From: Devosia sp. YR412
GTDB taxonomy: Bacteria; Pseudomonadota; Alphaproteobacteria; Rhizobiales; Devosiaceae
NCBI RefSeq assembly: GCF_900110945.1
Contig: NZ_FOFL01000002.1
Coordinates: forward strand, 868,001 to 932,000
Direction: 5' to 3'
DNA length: 64,000 bases
The notes beneath the pieces are model-generated. The model was not told the DNA's origin. It worked only from the letters and a program-made list of their open reading frames with translations, and ran no database searches. Below are positions 44,127 to 55,460 of this stretch, piece after piece. Both the position numbers and the translations under genes were made by a program. Position 1 is the stretch's first letter; every line of letters begins with the position of its first letter.

Positions 44127-45416
44127 ATGTTCCGCACCACCATCATCGCCAGTCTGCTGGCTCTCTCCACGGCCGTTCCGGTCCTGGCCCAGACAATGGC
44201 ACCCAGCATCGACACGCCCGTCACCATCCGCTTTTACAATTACAACCTCGCCACCGCCGGCCTCGGCGCCGAGGCGACGCAGAAGCTGATCAATGAATTC
44301 ATGGCCGAAAATCCCAATGTCACGGTCGAAGGCGTCGGCTATTCCAGCGCCGACAGCAGCCGCATCCAGGCCGACCTCGCAGCGGGCCAGGCCGTCGACG
44401 TTGTCCAGACCGTGTTCTCCGACCTCGATTTCTCGGTCAACAATTTCGGCGCCCAGGCGCTGGAAGACATTGCCCCAGCCGCCGAAATCACCGCCCATCT
44501 CGAAGGCATGCACCCCAACGGCACCAAGCTCGGCGTGCTGAACGGCAAGACCTATGGCCTCGCCTATACCTTCTCGACCCCGGTGCTGTTCTACAATGCC
44601 GACCTGTTCCGCGCCGCCGGCCTTGATCCCGACAGCCCGCCCAAGACCTGGGCGGACATCAAAACGGCGGCCCTTGCCATCGAAGACAAGACCGATGCCG
44701 AAGGCTTCACCGGCGGCATCACCGGCCCCGGCGCCGTCGACTGGCTGCTGCAGGGCGTCGTCCGCTCCAACAATGGCGAAGTCATCTCGCGTGACCGCAA
44801 GACGCTGAAATTCGCCGAGCCGGAAGCCGTCGAAGCCGTTGCCATGCTGCGCGACCTCTACGACGCCGGTGTCTACGAGAATTACGACTTTGCTGGTGCC
44901 GTCGATGGCATGGCCTCGGGCCATCTCGGCATGTATCTGCAGACCAGTGCCCTTCAGGGTTCGCTGGTGGCCGGTGCCAAGGACAATTACGAACTCCGCT
45001 CCGCCGCCATGCCGCAGTTCGGCGACAGGCCGACCCGCCCGAACAATTCGGGTTCGGCCCTCACCATCCACACCACCGACCCGCTCAAGCAGCGCGCCGC
45101 CTGGGAGCTGATGAAGTTCCTCACCTCCGAGCATGGCTACACCATCATCACCTCGGAAATCGGCTACCTGCCGCTGCGTCCGTCCATCGTCGAGGACGAG
45201 CGCTACCTCAAGGCCTGGGTCGCCGAGCACCCGCTGGTTGCCCCCAACCTTGAACAGCTCGACCGTCTCGAGCCCTGGGATCCGATGCCCGGTCCGAACT
45301 ACCGCCAGATCGGCAAGACCATGATGGACGCCGTTGAAATGTCGATCTTCGGCGGCGCCGATGTCGCGGCAACCCTGGCTGATGCCCAGGCCAATGCACA
45401 GGCTCTGATGCCGTAA
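44127..45416 (+). CDS. ABC importer solute-binding protein, copy B
   Basis: The 429-residue protein has a signal peptide (cleavage after VLAQ, about residue 22) and a strong GGAAGAG ribosome site. FYNYNLATAGLGAEAT and YGLAYTFSTPVLFYNADLFR match copy A almost exactly, but the stretch at residues 70-130 differs, so ligand preference may differ. It is followed by a long stem-loop and the two permease genes. Confidence 0.9.
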   Translation: MFRTTIIASLLALSTAVPVLAQTMAPSIDTPVTIRFYNYNLATAGLGAEATQKLINEFMAENPNVTVEGVGYSSADSSRIQADLAAGQAVDVVQTVFSDLDFSVNNFGAQALEDIAPAAEITAHLEGMHPNGTKLGVLNGKTYGLAYTFSTPVLFYNADLFRAAGLDPDSPPKTWADIKTAALAIEDKTDAEGFTGGITGPGAVDWLLQGVVRSNNGEVISRDRKTLKFAEPEAVEAVAMLRDLYDAGVYENYDFAGAVDGMASGHLGMYLQTSALQGSLVAGAKDNYELRSAAMPQFGDRPTRPNNSGSALTIHTTDPLKQRAAWELMKFLTSEHGYTIITSEIGYLPLRPSIVEDERYLKAWVAEHPLVAPNLEQLDRLEPWDPMPGPNYRQIGKTMMDAVEMSIFGGADVAATLADAQANAQALMP

Positions 45417-45423
45417 ACCCCCT

Positions 45424-45499
45424 TGGCTCGCCGGTTGCGGCAGCCCTGACGGAAAGCTCCTTCCCTGGCTTTCCCGATGGCTGCGCGACCGGCGGGCCA
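45424..45499 (+). promoter_or_regulatory. Long stem-loop between binding-protein and permease genes
   Basis: The outer arms tggctcgccggttgcg and cgcgaccggcgggcca pair with few mismatches. Inside, ggaaagc and gctttcc form a second 7-bp stem. No T run follows. Such hairpins after binding-protein genes often block 3' decay and raise the level of the binding protein over the permeases. Confidence 0.6.
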
Positions 45500-45523
45500 G
45501 ACCCCTTTCGAAAGGAGCGCGAC

Positions 45524-46444
45524 ATGGCAATTGCTATCGCCACCCCCGCCCGCCTGCGCCGCAAGAGTCATGCGCGCTGGTCGCCCTGGCTCTATCTGGC
45601 GCCGGCACTCATTACCCTTTTGGTGTGGATCTACTGGCCCCTGGTCGATGCCGCGCGCCTGAGCTTTTATCAGTGGAACATGCTGCCCAATTCGCCGCAG
45701 ACCTTTGTCGGCTGGGAAAACTACCAGCGCATTTTCGCGCTGCCCAAATTCTGGCAGGCCCTGCGCAACACCGGCGTCTATATCCTCGGCCTCTTGCCAC
45801 TCGCCGTGCTAATCCCGCTGGCCATCGCCATCTATACCCACGACCTGCCCGAGCGCTCGCGCAACATCTACCGCGCCATCATCTTCGTGCCGATGATCAT
45901 CGCCCCGGTGGTTGCCGCTGCCGTCTGGCGCTGGCTGCTCGATCCCGGCTATGGCCTCGCCAACCAGGCCATCAAAGGCCTCGGCTTCGACCCGGTCAAA
46001 TTCCTCTCCGATCCGGATACCGCCATCTGGACCGTCATCGTCATAACCGGCTGGAAGCTGATGGGGTTTTCGACCCTCATCCTCTCGGCCGCCAATGCCA
46101 ATATCAATCCCACCCTGATCGAGGCTGCCCGCATGGACGGCGCCGGCAAGTGGGAGATCATTCGCGACGTCCGCCTGCCGCTGCTCAGCTCCACCGTGCT
46201 GTTCCTTGTGGTCATGACCATCCTGCTCGGGGCGCAGTGGAGCTTCACCTATATCAACGTCCTGACCGGCGGCGGCCCGCTCGGCGCCACCACCAATATC
46301 TACTATCTGCTCTGGGACTTCGGCTTCTCCACCATGTCGGTGGGTTGGGGCTCGGCCTCGGCGGTCATCCTTTTCCTCGGCTTCGGCGTCATAGCCTTCG
46401 TGCTGTTCCGCCTGATCGACAGGTATTCCTTCCATGACAACTGA
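45524..46444 (+). CDS. ABC importer permease (MalF/UgpA type)
   Basis: The 306-residue protein has six membrane helices and the inner-membrane coupling segment EAARMDGAGKWEIIRDVRLP (about residues 203-222), the EAA motif that docks on the ATPase. GAAAGGAG precedes the ATG. It overlaps the next permease gene by 11 bases. Confidence 0.93.
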   Translation: MAIAIATPARLRRKSHARWSPWLYLAPALITLLVWIYWPLVDAARLSFYQWNMLPNSPQTFVGWENYQRIFALPKFWQALRNTGVYILGLLPLAVLIPLAIAIYTHDLPERSRNIYRAIIFVPMIIAPVVAAAVWRWLLDPGYGLANQAIKGLGFDPVKFLSDPDTAIWTVIVITGWKLMGFSTLILSAANANINPTLIEAARMDGAGKWEIIRDVRLPLLSSTVLFLVVMTILLGAQWSFTYINVLTGGGPLGATTNIYYLLWDFGFSTMSVGWGSASAVILFLGFGVIAFVLFRLIDRYSFHDN

Positions 46445-47309
46445 TGCTCTCGCCCGCCCGGTCCGGGTCCGCACCGCGCCGCTGCGCCGTATCTCGTCCC
46501 AATCGGGTCTGAATACCGCCGCCGGTCACCTGCTCATGGTGCTGCTGTCGATCTTCTGCCTGTTTCCGGTCTACTGGATGCTGGTCAGCTCGTTCCGGCC
46601 GGCCAATGCCATGTTCGAGACCAGCCTCTGGCCAACCCAGGGGTCGCTGGAAAACTACACCACGGCCATCGACGCCATCCCGATCGCCCGCATGCTGCTC
46701 AACACGCTGGTCTTCTCGGCGGTCTCGACCGTCTTCCAGCTGCTGACCGGCATTCTGGCCGCCTTCGCCTTTGCCCGCTGGAAATTCCCCTTCGACAAGC
46801 TGGTCTATACAGGCGTGGCACTGACCTGGCTGGTGCCCTTCCAGGTGGTGATGATTCCCAATTACTTGCTGGTCGCGCATATGGGCCTGCTCGACAGCAT
46901 TCTGGCGTTGATCCTGCCCAATATCGCGGCGGCTCTCGCCATCATGCTGCTGGCCCAGGCCATGCGCGGCTTCCCCAAGGAAGTCATCGAGGCCGCCCGC
47001 ATGGATGGCGCCAGCAATTGGCGTATCCTCTGGGAAGTGCTGGTACCCAACCTGCGTGGCACTATCGCCTCGCTGGCCATCCTCATCTTCATCTCGACCT
47101 GGAACGAATATTTCTGGCCGCTGCTGCTCTCGCGAACCGCCGAGAACAGCGTCATCCAGATCGGCATCCAGATGTTCATGACCGCCGAAGGCAATGCCTG
47201 GGGCCCGCTGATGGCGGCCTCGACGCTAGCCAGCCTGCCGGTGCTCGTCATTTACGTCGTCCTGCAGCGTCAGGTCGTCCAATCCTTCATGAAATCCGGA
47301 ATTCGCTGA
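46434..47309 (+). CDS. ABC importer permease (MalG/UgpE type)
   Basis: The 291-residue protein has six membrane helices and the EAA segment EAARMDGASNWRILWEVLVP. The P-rich end (SFMKSGIR) resembles MalG-type permeases. The stop overlaps the start of the phosphatase gene (TGATG), so phosphatase and transporter are translated together. Confidence 0.93.
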   Translation: MTTDALARPVRVRTAPLRRISSQSGLNTAAGHLLMVLLSIFCLFPVYWMLVSSFRPANAMFETSLWPTQGSLENYTTAIDAIPIARMLLNTLVFSAVSTVFQLLTGILAAFAFARWKFPFDKLVYTGVALTWLVPFQVVMIPNYLLVAHMGLLDSILALILPNIAAALAIMLLAQAMRGFPKEVIEAARMDGASNWRILWEVLVPNLRGTIASLAILIFISTWNEYFWPLLLSRTAENSVIQIGIQMFMTAEGNAWGPLMAASTLASLPVLVIYVVLQRQVVQSFMKSGIR

Positions 47310-48039
47310 TGCAGCCGCAACGCCACCTGCCCATAGCGGGCACCTATAATGTCCGCGACCTCGGCGGCTATGCCGTTGCCGACGGCCAGACCCAATGGGG
47401 CCGCCTGCTCCGCGCCGATGCCCTGCACCGGCTCGACGCCGAGGGCGTCGACGCCATGCTGGCCGCCGGCATCACCACGGTCATCGACCTGCGCCACGGC
47501 AATGAGCTGACCCACCAGCCCAATCCTTTCCTTGGGCACGCCAAGGTCGCCTATCACAATGTCTCGCTGCTCGACGGCCTCGCCCCGACCGTACTGGGTG
47601 ACGGTGACGTGCTGCTTGATCTCTACAAGCTCGCCTTGACCCAGCGCCAGCCGGCCCTCGCCGAAGTGCTGCAGATCATCGCCGATGCCCCGCCCGGGGC
47701 TGTGCTGTTCCACTGCACTGCCGGCAAGGATCGCACCGGCATCGTCGCCGCCCTGCTGCTCGGCCTCGCCGGCGTCGAAGCGGGTCTGATCGTCGAGGAC
47801 TATGCCCTCACCGCGGCCATGATCGCCCCGATCATCGCCGAAATCACCGAGGGCGCCGTGGCTCGTGGCGCCGACCCGGAAGGCTTCCAGCGCCTTCTGG
47901 CATCCGAACCCGCCACCATGGTCGCAACCCTTGCCTTTATCGAAGCCGAGTTTGGCTCCATGACCGCCTATGTCCAGTCCATCGGGCTGGACGAGGCCAC
48001 CATAACCCGCCTGCGCAACCGCCTTCTGGGAGACTTCTG

Positions 48040-48040
<1 letters not shown>
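47309..48040 (+). CDS. MptpB-like tyrosine/lipid phosphatase, copy B
   Basis: The ATG at 47309 overlaps the permease stop and gives 243 residues. NVRDLGGYA near residue 14 and the P-loop HCTAGKDRTG with Cys136 mark the Y_phosphatase3/MptpB family. It is paralogous to the protein at 41779. Being wedged between permease and ATPase genes with one-base overlaps ties its job to the imported compound. Confidence 0.86.
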
Positions 48041-49164
<1,124 letters not shown>

Positions 49165-49188
49165 CCAATCACCACTACCCTCAAAAGA

Positions 49189-49214
49189 CCGACCAAAGCC
49201 GTGGCTTTGGTCGG
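49189..49214. terminator. Perfect hairpin after the importer operon
   Basis: ccgaccaaagcc and ggctttggtcgg form a 12-bp perfect stem with a 2-base loop, 25 bases after the ATPase stop. The following sequence is only CTCTGG, so termination would be Rho-assisted or weak. Confidence 0.5.
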
Positions 49215-49387
49215 CTCTGGCATCACCAACACTGTGTCATCCCCACCACAACGCGCGCTCACAAAGTTGCGAGTGATTGCTCCCGTTAAGGTTTGCAGAG
49301 TATTGCTCGAAGGCGCGGAAATGGCCCGCCGAGTCCTCTTCGAACCGGAAATGCGGCCCTCATAGCGTCGCCGTGCATGGAGCTCAG

Positions 49388-51088
49388 ATGAACAAGATCC
49401 TGGTATCTTTGGTCGCCGTTTTGGCCGGCATTGGCAGTGTTTTGCCCGCCATGGCCCAGGAAGTGACCGGCCTCGCCGCCAGCCCCGTCATCATCGCCCC
49501 GCCGCAGACGCCTCTGGCCGAAACCATCAAGCAAGGCCTCTCGGCGGCCTATAATGGCGCCCGCCAGGATAGCGCCGCCTATACCGAAGCCCAGCGGCTC
49601 TATTTCTTCTATGGCGCCCGCCATTTCGAGCCGATCTGGCTCAGCACCGCCGCCAATGGCGAGGTGGCTTTCTCCGAATCCGCCCAGAAAATCTTGAAAC
49701 TGTTCGAACGTGCCGAAAGCGAAGGCCTACGCCCGTCCGATTATCTGACGCCAGACCTCGATCCGGCCGCCGCCAAGGGCGATCCGCTCAAGCTTGCCGC
49801 GCTCGAAACCGCCTTCTCTGGCGCCGCTTTACGCTACGCCACCCATATCTACACCGGCCGCATCATTCCCTCATCGGTCGATGCCAATCTTGATATCCAG
49901 CCCAAAAAGCTCGATGACGCCGCGCTGCTGGTCCAGCTGGCCACCAGCCCCGATCCGGTCAAAGTGCTGGCTGCGCTCGAGCCGACCCATCCCGAATTCC
50001 TGGCGCTGAAGGCAGCCCTCGCGACCTTCGATGACAGCAAGACCGACCGCCCCGCCCAGATCGCCACCGGTCCGAGCCTCAAGCCCGGCATGAGCGATCC
50101 GCGTGTGCCCGCGCTGCGCGCCCGTCTCAAGCTCGAGCCGGTCGATGGCCTGGTCTATGACGATGCCATCGTCGAGGCCATGAAGGCCTTCCAGGCCACC
50201 CAGTCGCTCGATGTCGATGGCGTCATGGGCCCGGCGACCCTCACCGCGCTGAATGGCGGCGTGCCGGTTACCAAGTCCGACATCATCGCCAATATGGAAC
50301 GCTGGCGCTGGATGCCGCGCGACCTCGGCCAGTTCAATGTCTTCGTCAACATTCCCGAATTCCGCCTCGCCATCAATCGCGACGGCGCCGAGGAATACAC
50401 CACCCGCGTCGTGGTCGGCACCACCAAGAACCAGACGCCGGTGTTCTCGGACAATATCCGCCACGTGGTGGTGAACCCCTATTGGAATGTCCCCAGCTCG
50501 ATCATCAAGGGTGAGATCGCCCCGGCCGTGCTGCGCGATCCGGGCTATACCGACAGCCACAATATGGACCTGCTCTACAATGGCGAGCCGGTCAGCCCCT
50601 GGCAGGTCAACTGGAACATGGTCTCAAACTCCAACTTCCCCTTCCGCGTGCGCCAGCGCCCCGGCCCGGGCAATTCGCTGGGGCAGATCAAGTTCCTGTT
50701 CCCCAACAAGCATGACGTCTACCTGCACGACACCCCGTCCAAGTCGCTGTTCTCGCGCTCCGGCCGCGCCTTCAGCCATGGCTGCGTGCGTGTGGAAAAC
50801 CCGATGGAATTTGCCGGCGCGCTAATGGCCAACGAGGCCAATATCTCCCGTGCCTCGCTCGAAGCCATGTTTGGCCCCAATGAAAAATGGGTGAACCCGG
50901 ACAAGCAGATCCCGGTCCACATCGCCTATTTCACCCTGCGCCCCAATGCCGATGGCACGCTCCAGTCCTATGGCGACATCTACGGTCACAACGCTAAACT
51001 GATCGCCGCCATGGGCCTCTCCAAGCCCGCCATCGCCCCCGAAATCATCGCCGAAGTGAACACTATCGTCGACGATCTTTCTCCCTGA
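49388..51088 (+). CDS. L,D-transpeptidase (YcbB/LdtD-like)
   Basis: The ATG at 49388 gives 566 residues with a signal peptide (MNKILVSLVAVLAG to PAMAQ). A helical scaffold (about 40-230) is followed by a peptidoglycan-binding domain (about 232-295, FQATQSLDVDGVMGPATLTAL). The YkuD catalytic domain (about 315-500) carries SHGCVRVENP, with the nucleophile Cys. It forms 3-3 crosslinks in the periplasmic wall. The gene stands alone. Confidence 0.93.
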   Translation: MNKILVSLVAVLAGIGSVLPAMAQEVTGLAASPVIIAPPQTPLAETIKQGLSAAYNGARQDSAAYTEAQRLYFFYGARHFEPIWLSTAANGEVAFSESAQKILKLFERAESEGLRPSDYLTPDLDPAAAKGDPLKLAALETAFSGAALRYATHIYTGRIIPSSVDANLDIQPKKLDDAALLVQLATSPDPVKVLAALEPTHPEFLALKAALATFDDSKTDRPAQIATGPSLKPGMSDPRVPALRARLKLEPVDGLVYDDAIVEAMKAFQATQSLDVDGVMGPATLTALNGGVPVTKSDIIANMERWRWMPRDLGQFNVFVNIPEFRLAINRDGAEEYTTRVVVGTTKNQTPVFSDNIRHVVVNPYWNVPSSIIKGEIAPAVLRDPGYTDSHNMDLLYNGEPVSPWQVNWNMVSNSNFPFRVRQRPGPGNSLGQIKFLFPNKHDVYLHDTPSKSLFSRSGRAFSHGCVRVENPMEFAGALMANEANISRASLEAMFGPNEKWVNPDKQIPVHIAYFTLRPNADGTLQSYGDIYGHNAKLIAAMGLSKPAIAPEIIAEVNTIVDDLSP

Positions 51089-51117
51089 GCTAGCCTCTGG
51101 GCCATCGCGGCCAACCA

Positions 51118-51232
51118 TCACCCCACCCTCAATCCCTCCCCATTCAGGGGAGGGAAGTCATCGCTCAGCGAACGCGATGTCTCTTATCCCTTCCCCTTAT
51201 GGGGAGGGTGGCCCCTTGTGGGTCGGTGGGGG
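51118..51232. repeat. Dispersed inverted repeat, family A copy 4
   Basis: The inner arms cctccccattcagggg and ccttatggggagg, plus outer catcaccccacc and gtcggtggggg, pair. The spacer atcgctcagcgaacgcgatg matches the copy at 15924. It takes up the first third of the 371-base gap before the DUF882 gene. Confidence 0.85.
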
Positions 51233-51384
51233 TATCTCGCCCGCACAGTCGTTGGCTGAAACAGCCGCATTCCTCCAGTAACCCCAACCCCTTAACCCCG
51301 CGTTTACAATTTCGCCTTGGTTGTGCCCGGTTTTGCCCGTAATAATTGGCCCTGAGGGGTCCGGTATGGCCGCCTTGAGATCGC

Positions 51385-51421
51385 GTTAGCGTTAATAAAA
51401 TCCACTGATTTTGACGCTAAC
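51385..51421. promoter_or_regulatory. Inverted repeat in the DUF882 gene promoter region
   Basis: gttagcgt and acgctaac are a perfect 8-base inverted pair 21 bases apart, ending 38 bases before the GTG start. Just upstream, TTAACCCCGCGTTTAC (51292-51307) is a CtrA-type box with one changed base. The region is AT-richer than its surroundings and likely holds the promoter. Confidence 0.35.
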
Positions 51422-51459
51422 CTACGACCACAACTGGCAACAACCGGGCAGAGTATAGC

Positions 51460-53157
51460 GTGGCGGGGACTTCCTTTTTGAAACGGCACCATATCGTGCG
51501 GCTTCTCATGGCCGCCCTCGTGAGCATCGTCGCCATCCTGCCGCAGGCCGTCGTGCCCGCCGCCGCCGCTTCAGAGCGCGCCATCTACCTCTATTATACC
51601 CACACCAAGGAAACCGCCCGCATCGTCTTCAAGCGCAACGGGCAATATGTGCAGTCGGGCCTCCAGGAACTCAATGTCTTCCTGCGCGACTGGCGCCGCA
51701 ACGAGCCGGCCCAGATGGACCCGCGCCTGTTTGATCTGGTCTGGGAAGTCTATCAGGAAGTCGGCGCCACCCAGCCGGTCAATGTCGTCTCGGCCTATCG
51801 TTCGCCCCAGACCAACGCCATGCTGCGCTCGTCCTCCTCGGGCGTTGCCGAAAATTCCCAGCATATCAAGGGACGGGCGATGGACTTTTTCATCCCCGGG
51901 GTCCCCCTTGCCAAGCTGCGTGCAGTGGCCATGCGCAAGCAGGTCGGCGGCGTCGGCTTCTATCCGACCTCGGGCAGCCCCTTCGTCCATCTCGACGTCG
52001 GCTCGGTCCGCGCCTGGCCGCGCATGACCCGCGCCCAGCTCAAGGAAATCTTCCCCGACGGCCGCACCATGCACCTGCCCACCGATGGCAAGCCCCTGTC
52101 GCAGGAAGGCTATCAGACCGCCATGAACGGCTGGAAACAGTGCCATCGCTATCCATGCGACGGCTCATCCTCCGGCACCCAGACCGCCGATAGCGGCAGC
52201 GGCAAGTCGCTGATGGACCTGTTCTTCGGCGGCAAGGAAAGCCAGCCGGCCGCTGTAGCCGCCCCTGTCCCCAGCCGTGCCGCTGAACCGGCGCCCGTTC
52301 AGGTCGCCGCCGTCGCACCGCAGCCCGCCATGCCCAGCGCCGCACCCATGCCGGCACCGCGCCCAGCCGCCTTCGGTGGCGTAACGGCGCCTGTTGAAAC
52401 CGCCGCTGCAGCCGAACCTGTCCTGCCCTTCTCGACCACCGGCAGCGCCCCGCTCGATCCGTCCGAGCTGGTAACCGTCGCCACGGCGCCCATCCCGGCG
52501 ATGAAGTCCGAAACCCTCCGCGTTGCCACCGCCTCGGGCATTCCGTCGGGCGATGCCGTCACTGCCATCGCCGCGCTCACCGCACCCATGCCGCAGCCGC
52601 GCCTCATCATGAGCGACCGCCCCGAAGCCATGACGGCCTATGCCGCCCCCATGGCCCAGGATGCCGGCGCCCAGCGCGCGCTCGAAATGATCATCGCCAC
52701 CGAAACCACGGCGTCGACTGCCCCCGCTCCCGTTGCGCGCACCCCCATCCTGCCGCTGACCGGCTCGACCAATCTGCGCACTGCCTCGCTCGGCGGCGGC
52801 CAGCCGGTCTCCAGCGCCGTCAGCAATCTGTTCGACGGCACCTTCGGCGCCGCCCAGCAGGATGCCCCGGTCGCAGCCGCCCTGGCCGAACATCTCGCCA
52901 AGCGCCCAACGCCCGGCGCCATGCGCAGCCCGGAAATGATCGCGCCAGACCTCGAGCATATCGCCGATGTCTTCACCGCGCCCGTTTCGGTGACTTCCGA
53001 CCACTTCGCCAATATCTGGGATCACGACGAGGCCGATTTCGACCCCACCGCCGAAATGGGCAAATACGTGACGGTCATGCGCGTCGGCGACAATCCGGCC
53101 GGCCTGTCGCACACCAGCTTTGTCACCGCCAAGCCCGTCGCGCTGGTCGCCAACTAG
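51460..53157 (+). CDS. DUF882 (YcbK/M15-like) envelope protein with long tail
   Basis: The 565-residue protein starts at a GTG and has a signal or anchor helix (about 12-36). Residues 40-205 are the DUF882 domain, related to M15 peptidases: YRSPQTNAML, SQHIKGRAMDFF and PFVHLDVGSVRAW supply the His/Asp zinc ligands. It probably trims peptidoglycan in the periplasm. The remaining 350 residues are Ala/Pro/Thr-rich and low in complexity. The start has only a weak ribosome site. Confidence 0.82.
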   Translation: MAGTSFLKRHHIVRLLMAALVSIVAILPQAVVPAAAASERAIYLYYTHTKETARIVFKRNGQYVQSGLQELNVFLRDWRRNEPAQMDPRLFDLVWEVYQEVGATQPVNVVSAYRSPQTNAMLRSSSSGVAENSQHIKGRAMDFFIPGVPLAKLRAVAMRKQVGGVGFYPTSGSPFVHLDVGSVRAWPRMTRAQLKEIFPDGRTMHLPTDGKPLSQEGYQTAMNGWKQCHRYPCDGSSSGTQTADSGSGKSLMDLFFGGKESQPAAVAAPVPSRAAEPAPVQVAAVAPQPAMPSAAPMPAPRPAAFGGVTAPVETAAAAEPVLPFSTTGSAPLDPSELVTVATAPIPAMKSETLRVATASGIPSGDAVTAIAALTAPMPQPRLIMSDRPEAMTAYAAPMAQDAGAQRALEMIIATETTASTAPAPVARTPILPLTGSTNLRTASLGGGQPVSSAVSNLFDGTFGAAQQDAPVAAALAEHLAKRPTPGAMRSPEMIAPDLEHIADVFTAPVSVTSDHFANIWDHDEADFDPTAEMGKYVTVMRVGDNPAGLSHTSFVTAKPVALVAN

Positions 53158-53187
53158 CCGCCCCAATTCAGGCCATATGCCGCACTA

Positions 53188-53221
53188 GCAATCCCCGTTC
53201 GCATCTTGCGGCGGGGATTGC
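53188..53221 (+). terminator. Hairpin after the DUF882 gene
   Basis: gcaatcccc and ggggattgc form a 9-bp perfect stem around a 16-base loop that can pair further (cgttcgc/gcggcg). It is followed by CGTTATT, so it is a moderate terminator. Confidence 0.5.
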
Positions 53222-53292
53222 CGTTATTGCCAAGCCCGCGCCCGAAGCCTAAACACCATCGTTAACGCCGCTTTGGCAAAGGACCCTCCGCT

Positions 53293-55224
53293 TTGGCCGA
53301 AAAGCCCGTCACTCCGCTGCTCGATACCGTCCACACCCCCGCAGACCTGCGCGCCATGCCGCGCGAAAACCTGCGCCAGCTGGCCGATGAATTGCGCGCC
53401 GAGATGATCGATGCGGTTTCCGTCACCGGCGGTCATCTTGGCGCCGGCCTCGGCGTCGTCGAACTGACGGTGGCGCTGCACGCCGTTTTCGATACCCCGC
53501 ATGACCGCATCATCTGGGACGTGGGCCACCAGGCCTATCCGCACAAGATCCTGACCGGCCGCCGCGACCGCATGCGCACCCTACGCCAGAAGGACGGCCT
53601 CTCCGGCTTCACCCGCCGCGCCGAGAGCGAATACGATCCCTTCGGCGCCGGCCATTCCTCCACCTCGATCTCGGCCGGCCTCGGCATGGCCGTCGCCAGC
53701 GACATGCAGGACAAGCCGCGCAATGTGGTGGCCGTCATCGGCGATGGCGCCATGTCGGCCGGCATGGCCTATGAGGCCATGAACAATGCCGGTGCCATGG
53801 ATGCGCGGCTGATCGTCGTGCTCAACGACAATGACATGTCGATCGCCCCGCCTACCGGAGCCCTGCGCACCTATCTGGCGCGTCTCGTCTCCGGCCCGGT
53901 CTATCGCGGCACCCGCGAGGCGGCTAAGACCGTGGTCAGCAAGCTGCCGAAAATCCTGCACGAACCGGCCCGCAAGACCGAGGAATTCGCCCGCTCCTTC
54001 TTCACCGGCGGCACGCTGTTCGAAGAGCTCGGCTTTTATTACGTCGGCCCCATCGACGGCCACGACCTCGAAAGCCTGCTGCCGATTTTCGAGAATGTCC
54101 GCGACGCCGAGACCGGCCCCATCCTGATCCATCTGGTGACCCAGAAGGGCAAGGGCTACGCCCCGGCCGAAAGCTCCGCCGACAAATATCACGGCGTTTC
54201 CAAGTTCAACGTCATCACCGGCGCCCAGTCCAAGCCCGCCTCCAACGCGCCTTCCTATACCAATGTCTTTGCCGAGACGCTGATCCAGGAAGCCAATGAG
54301 GATCCGCGCGTCGTGGCCGTCACCGCCGCCATGCCCACGGGCACCGGCCTCGACAAATTCGCCGAAATCCACCCGACGCGCATTTTCGACGTCGGCATTG
54401 CCGAACAGCATGCCGTGACCTTTGCTGCGGGCATGGCCAGCGAGGGCATGAAGCCCTTCGTCGCCATCTATTCGACCTTCCTGCAGCGCGCCTATGACCA
54501 GGTCGTGCATGACGTCGCCATCCAGCACCTGCCGGTGCGCTTCGCCATCGACCGCGCCGGCTTCGTTGGCGCCGACGGCCCGACCCACGCCGGCAATTAC
54601 GACGCCGCCTATCTCGGCGCCATTCCGGGCCTCGTGCAGATGGCCGCCGCCGACGAGGCAGAACTGCGCCACATGGTGACTACCGCCGCCGCCTATGACA
54701 ACGGCCCCATCGCCTTCCGCTATCCACGCGGCGACGGCATGGGCGTCGACATGCCGGCTCGCGGCCAGGTCCTGCCCATCGGCAAGGGCCGAATCGTCCG
54801 CCAAGGCGCCACTATTGCCATTCTGAGCTATGGCACCCGCCTCGGCGAAGTCCTCGCCGCCGCCGACAAGCTAGCCGCCCTCGGCCTTAACCCCACTGTC
54901 GCCGATGCGCGCTTTCTCAAGCCGCTCGACGAAGAGCTGATTGCCAGGCTGGCCCAGACCCATGACGTCTTGCTGAGCATCGAAGAAGGCTCAATCGGCG
55001 GCTTCGGCAGCCATGTCGCCACCTTCCTCGCCAGCAACGGCCTGCTCGACGGCAAGCTCCGCTTCCGCCCGCTGATGATCCCCGACCGCTTCGACGAACA
55101 CGCCAGCCAGTCCGACATGTACGCCGCCGCCGGCCTCGACCGCGCCGGCATCGTCACCACGGCACTGACGACACTGGGCTACGACGAAGCGGCCATGGCG
55201 GCGGCACTGGGGAAGACGAGCTAA
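53293..55224 (+). CDS. dxs: 1-Deoxy-D-xylulose-5-phosphate synthase
   Basis: The start is a TTG at 53293 with AAGGA upstream. The product has 643 residues. [18 protein letters not shown] is the N-terminal thiamine diphosphate site, [18 protein letters not shown] and NDNDMSI bind the cofactor and Mg, and [15 protein letters not shown] is the transketolase-type Glu region. It condenses pyruvate and glyceraldehyde 3-phosphate in the first step of the MEP isoprenoid pathway. Confidence 0.96.
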   Translation: MAEKPVTPLLDTVHTPADLRAMPRENLRQLADELRAEMIDAVSVTGGHLGAGLGVVELTVALHAVFDTPHDRIIWDVGHQAYPHKILTGRRDRMRTLRQKDGLSGFTRRAESEYDPFGAGHSSTSISAGLGMAVASDMQDKPRNVVAVIGDGAMSAGMAYEAMNNAGAMDARLIVVLNDNDMSIAPPTGALRTYLARLVSGPVYRGTREAAKTVVSKLPKILHEPARKTEEFARSFFTGGTLFEELGFYYVGPIDGHDLESLLPIFENVRDAETGPILIHLVTQKGKGYAPAESSADKYHGVSKFNVITGAQSKPASNAPSYTNVFAETLIQEANEDPRVVAVTAAMPTGTGLDKFAEIHPTRIFDVGIAEQHAVTFAAGMASEGMKPFVAIYSTFLQRAYDQVVHDVAIQHLPVRFAIDRAGFVGADGPTHAGNYDAAYLGAIPGLVQMAAADEAELRHMVTTAAAYDNGPIAFRYPRGDGMGVDMPARGQVLPIGKGRIVRQGATIAILSYGTRLGEVLAAADKLAALGLNPTVADARFLKPLDEELIARLAQTHDVLLSIEEGSIGGFGSHVATFLASNGLLDGKLRFRPLMIPDRFDEHASQSDMYAAAGLDRAGIVTTALTTLGYDEAAMAAALGKTS

Positions 55225-55262
55225 AGACGTCTTGGTGGCCACAGCTGTCACCCCACCCACAA

Positions 55263-55386
55263 TGTCACCCCGGCGAAGGCCGGGGTCCATCCCGAGATCT
55301 CATCCATTCCGCCAGATCGCTCGAACGATCCACCTTGCGGCCGTTACACCAGCTCAGGATGGATCTCGGCCTTCGCCGGGATGACA
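55263..55386. repeat. Dispersed inverted repeat, family B copy 2
   Basis: The ends tgtcaccccggcgaaggc and gccttcgccgggatgaca are an inverted pair. The centre has tcgaacgatccaccttgcgg, nearly identical to the centre of the copy at 9454. It sits between the convergent dxs and glycosyltransferase genes. Confidence 0.8.
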
Positions 55387-55411
55387 ACAGTGTGGGTTAT
55401 GCATCCACAAA

Positions 55412-55443
55412 CAAAAAGGCCCGCATCTCTGCGGGCCTTTTGC
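55412..55443. terminator. Bidirectional terminator between dxs and the GT2 gene
   Basis: aaaaaggcccgc and gcgggcctttt form a strong stem with loop atctct. A and T runs flank both sides. Confidence 0.8.
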
Positions 55444-55460
55444 ATTGCGTTATCACTCGG

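Noticed and set aside
43134..45530. 798-codon open frame on the minus strand opposite the phosphoesterase and binding-protein genes
   Set aside because: It spans two clear genes plus their gap and has low-complexity Gly/His/Asp composition.
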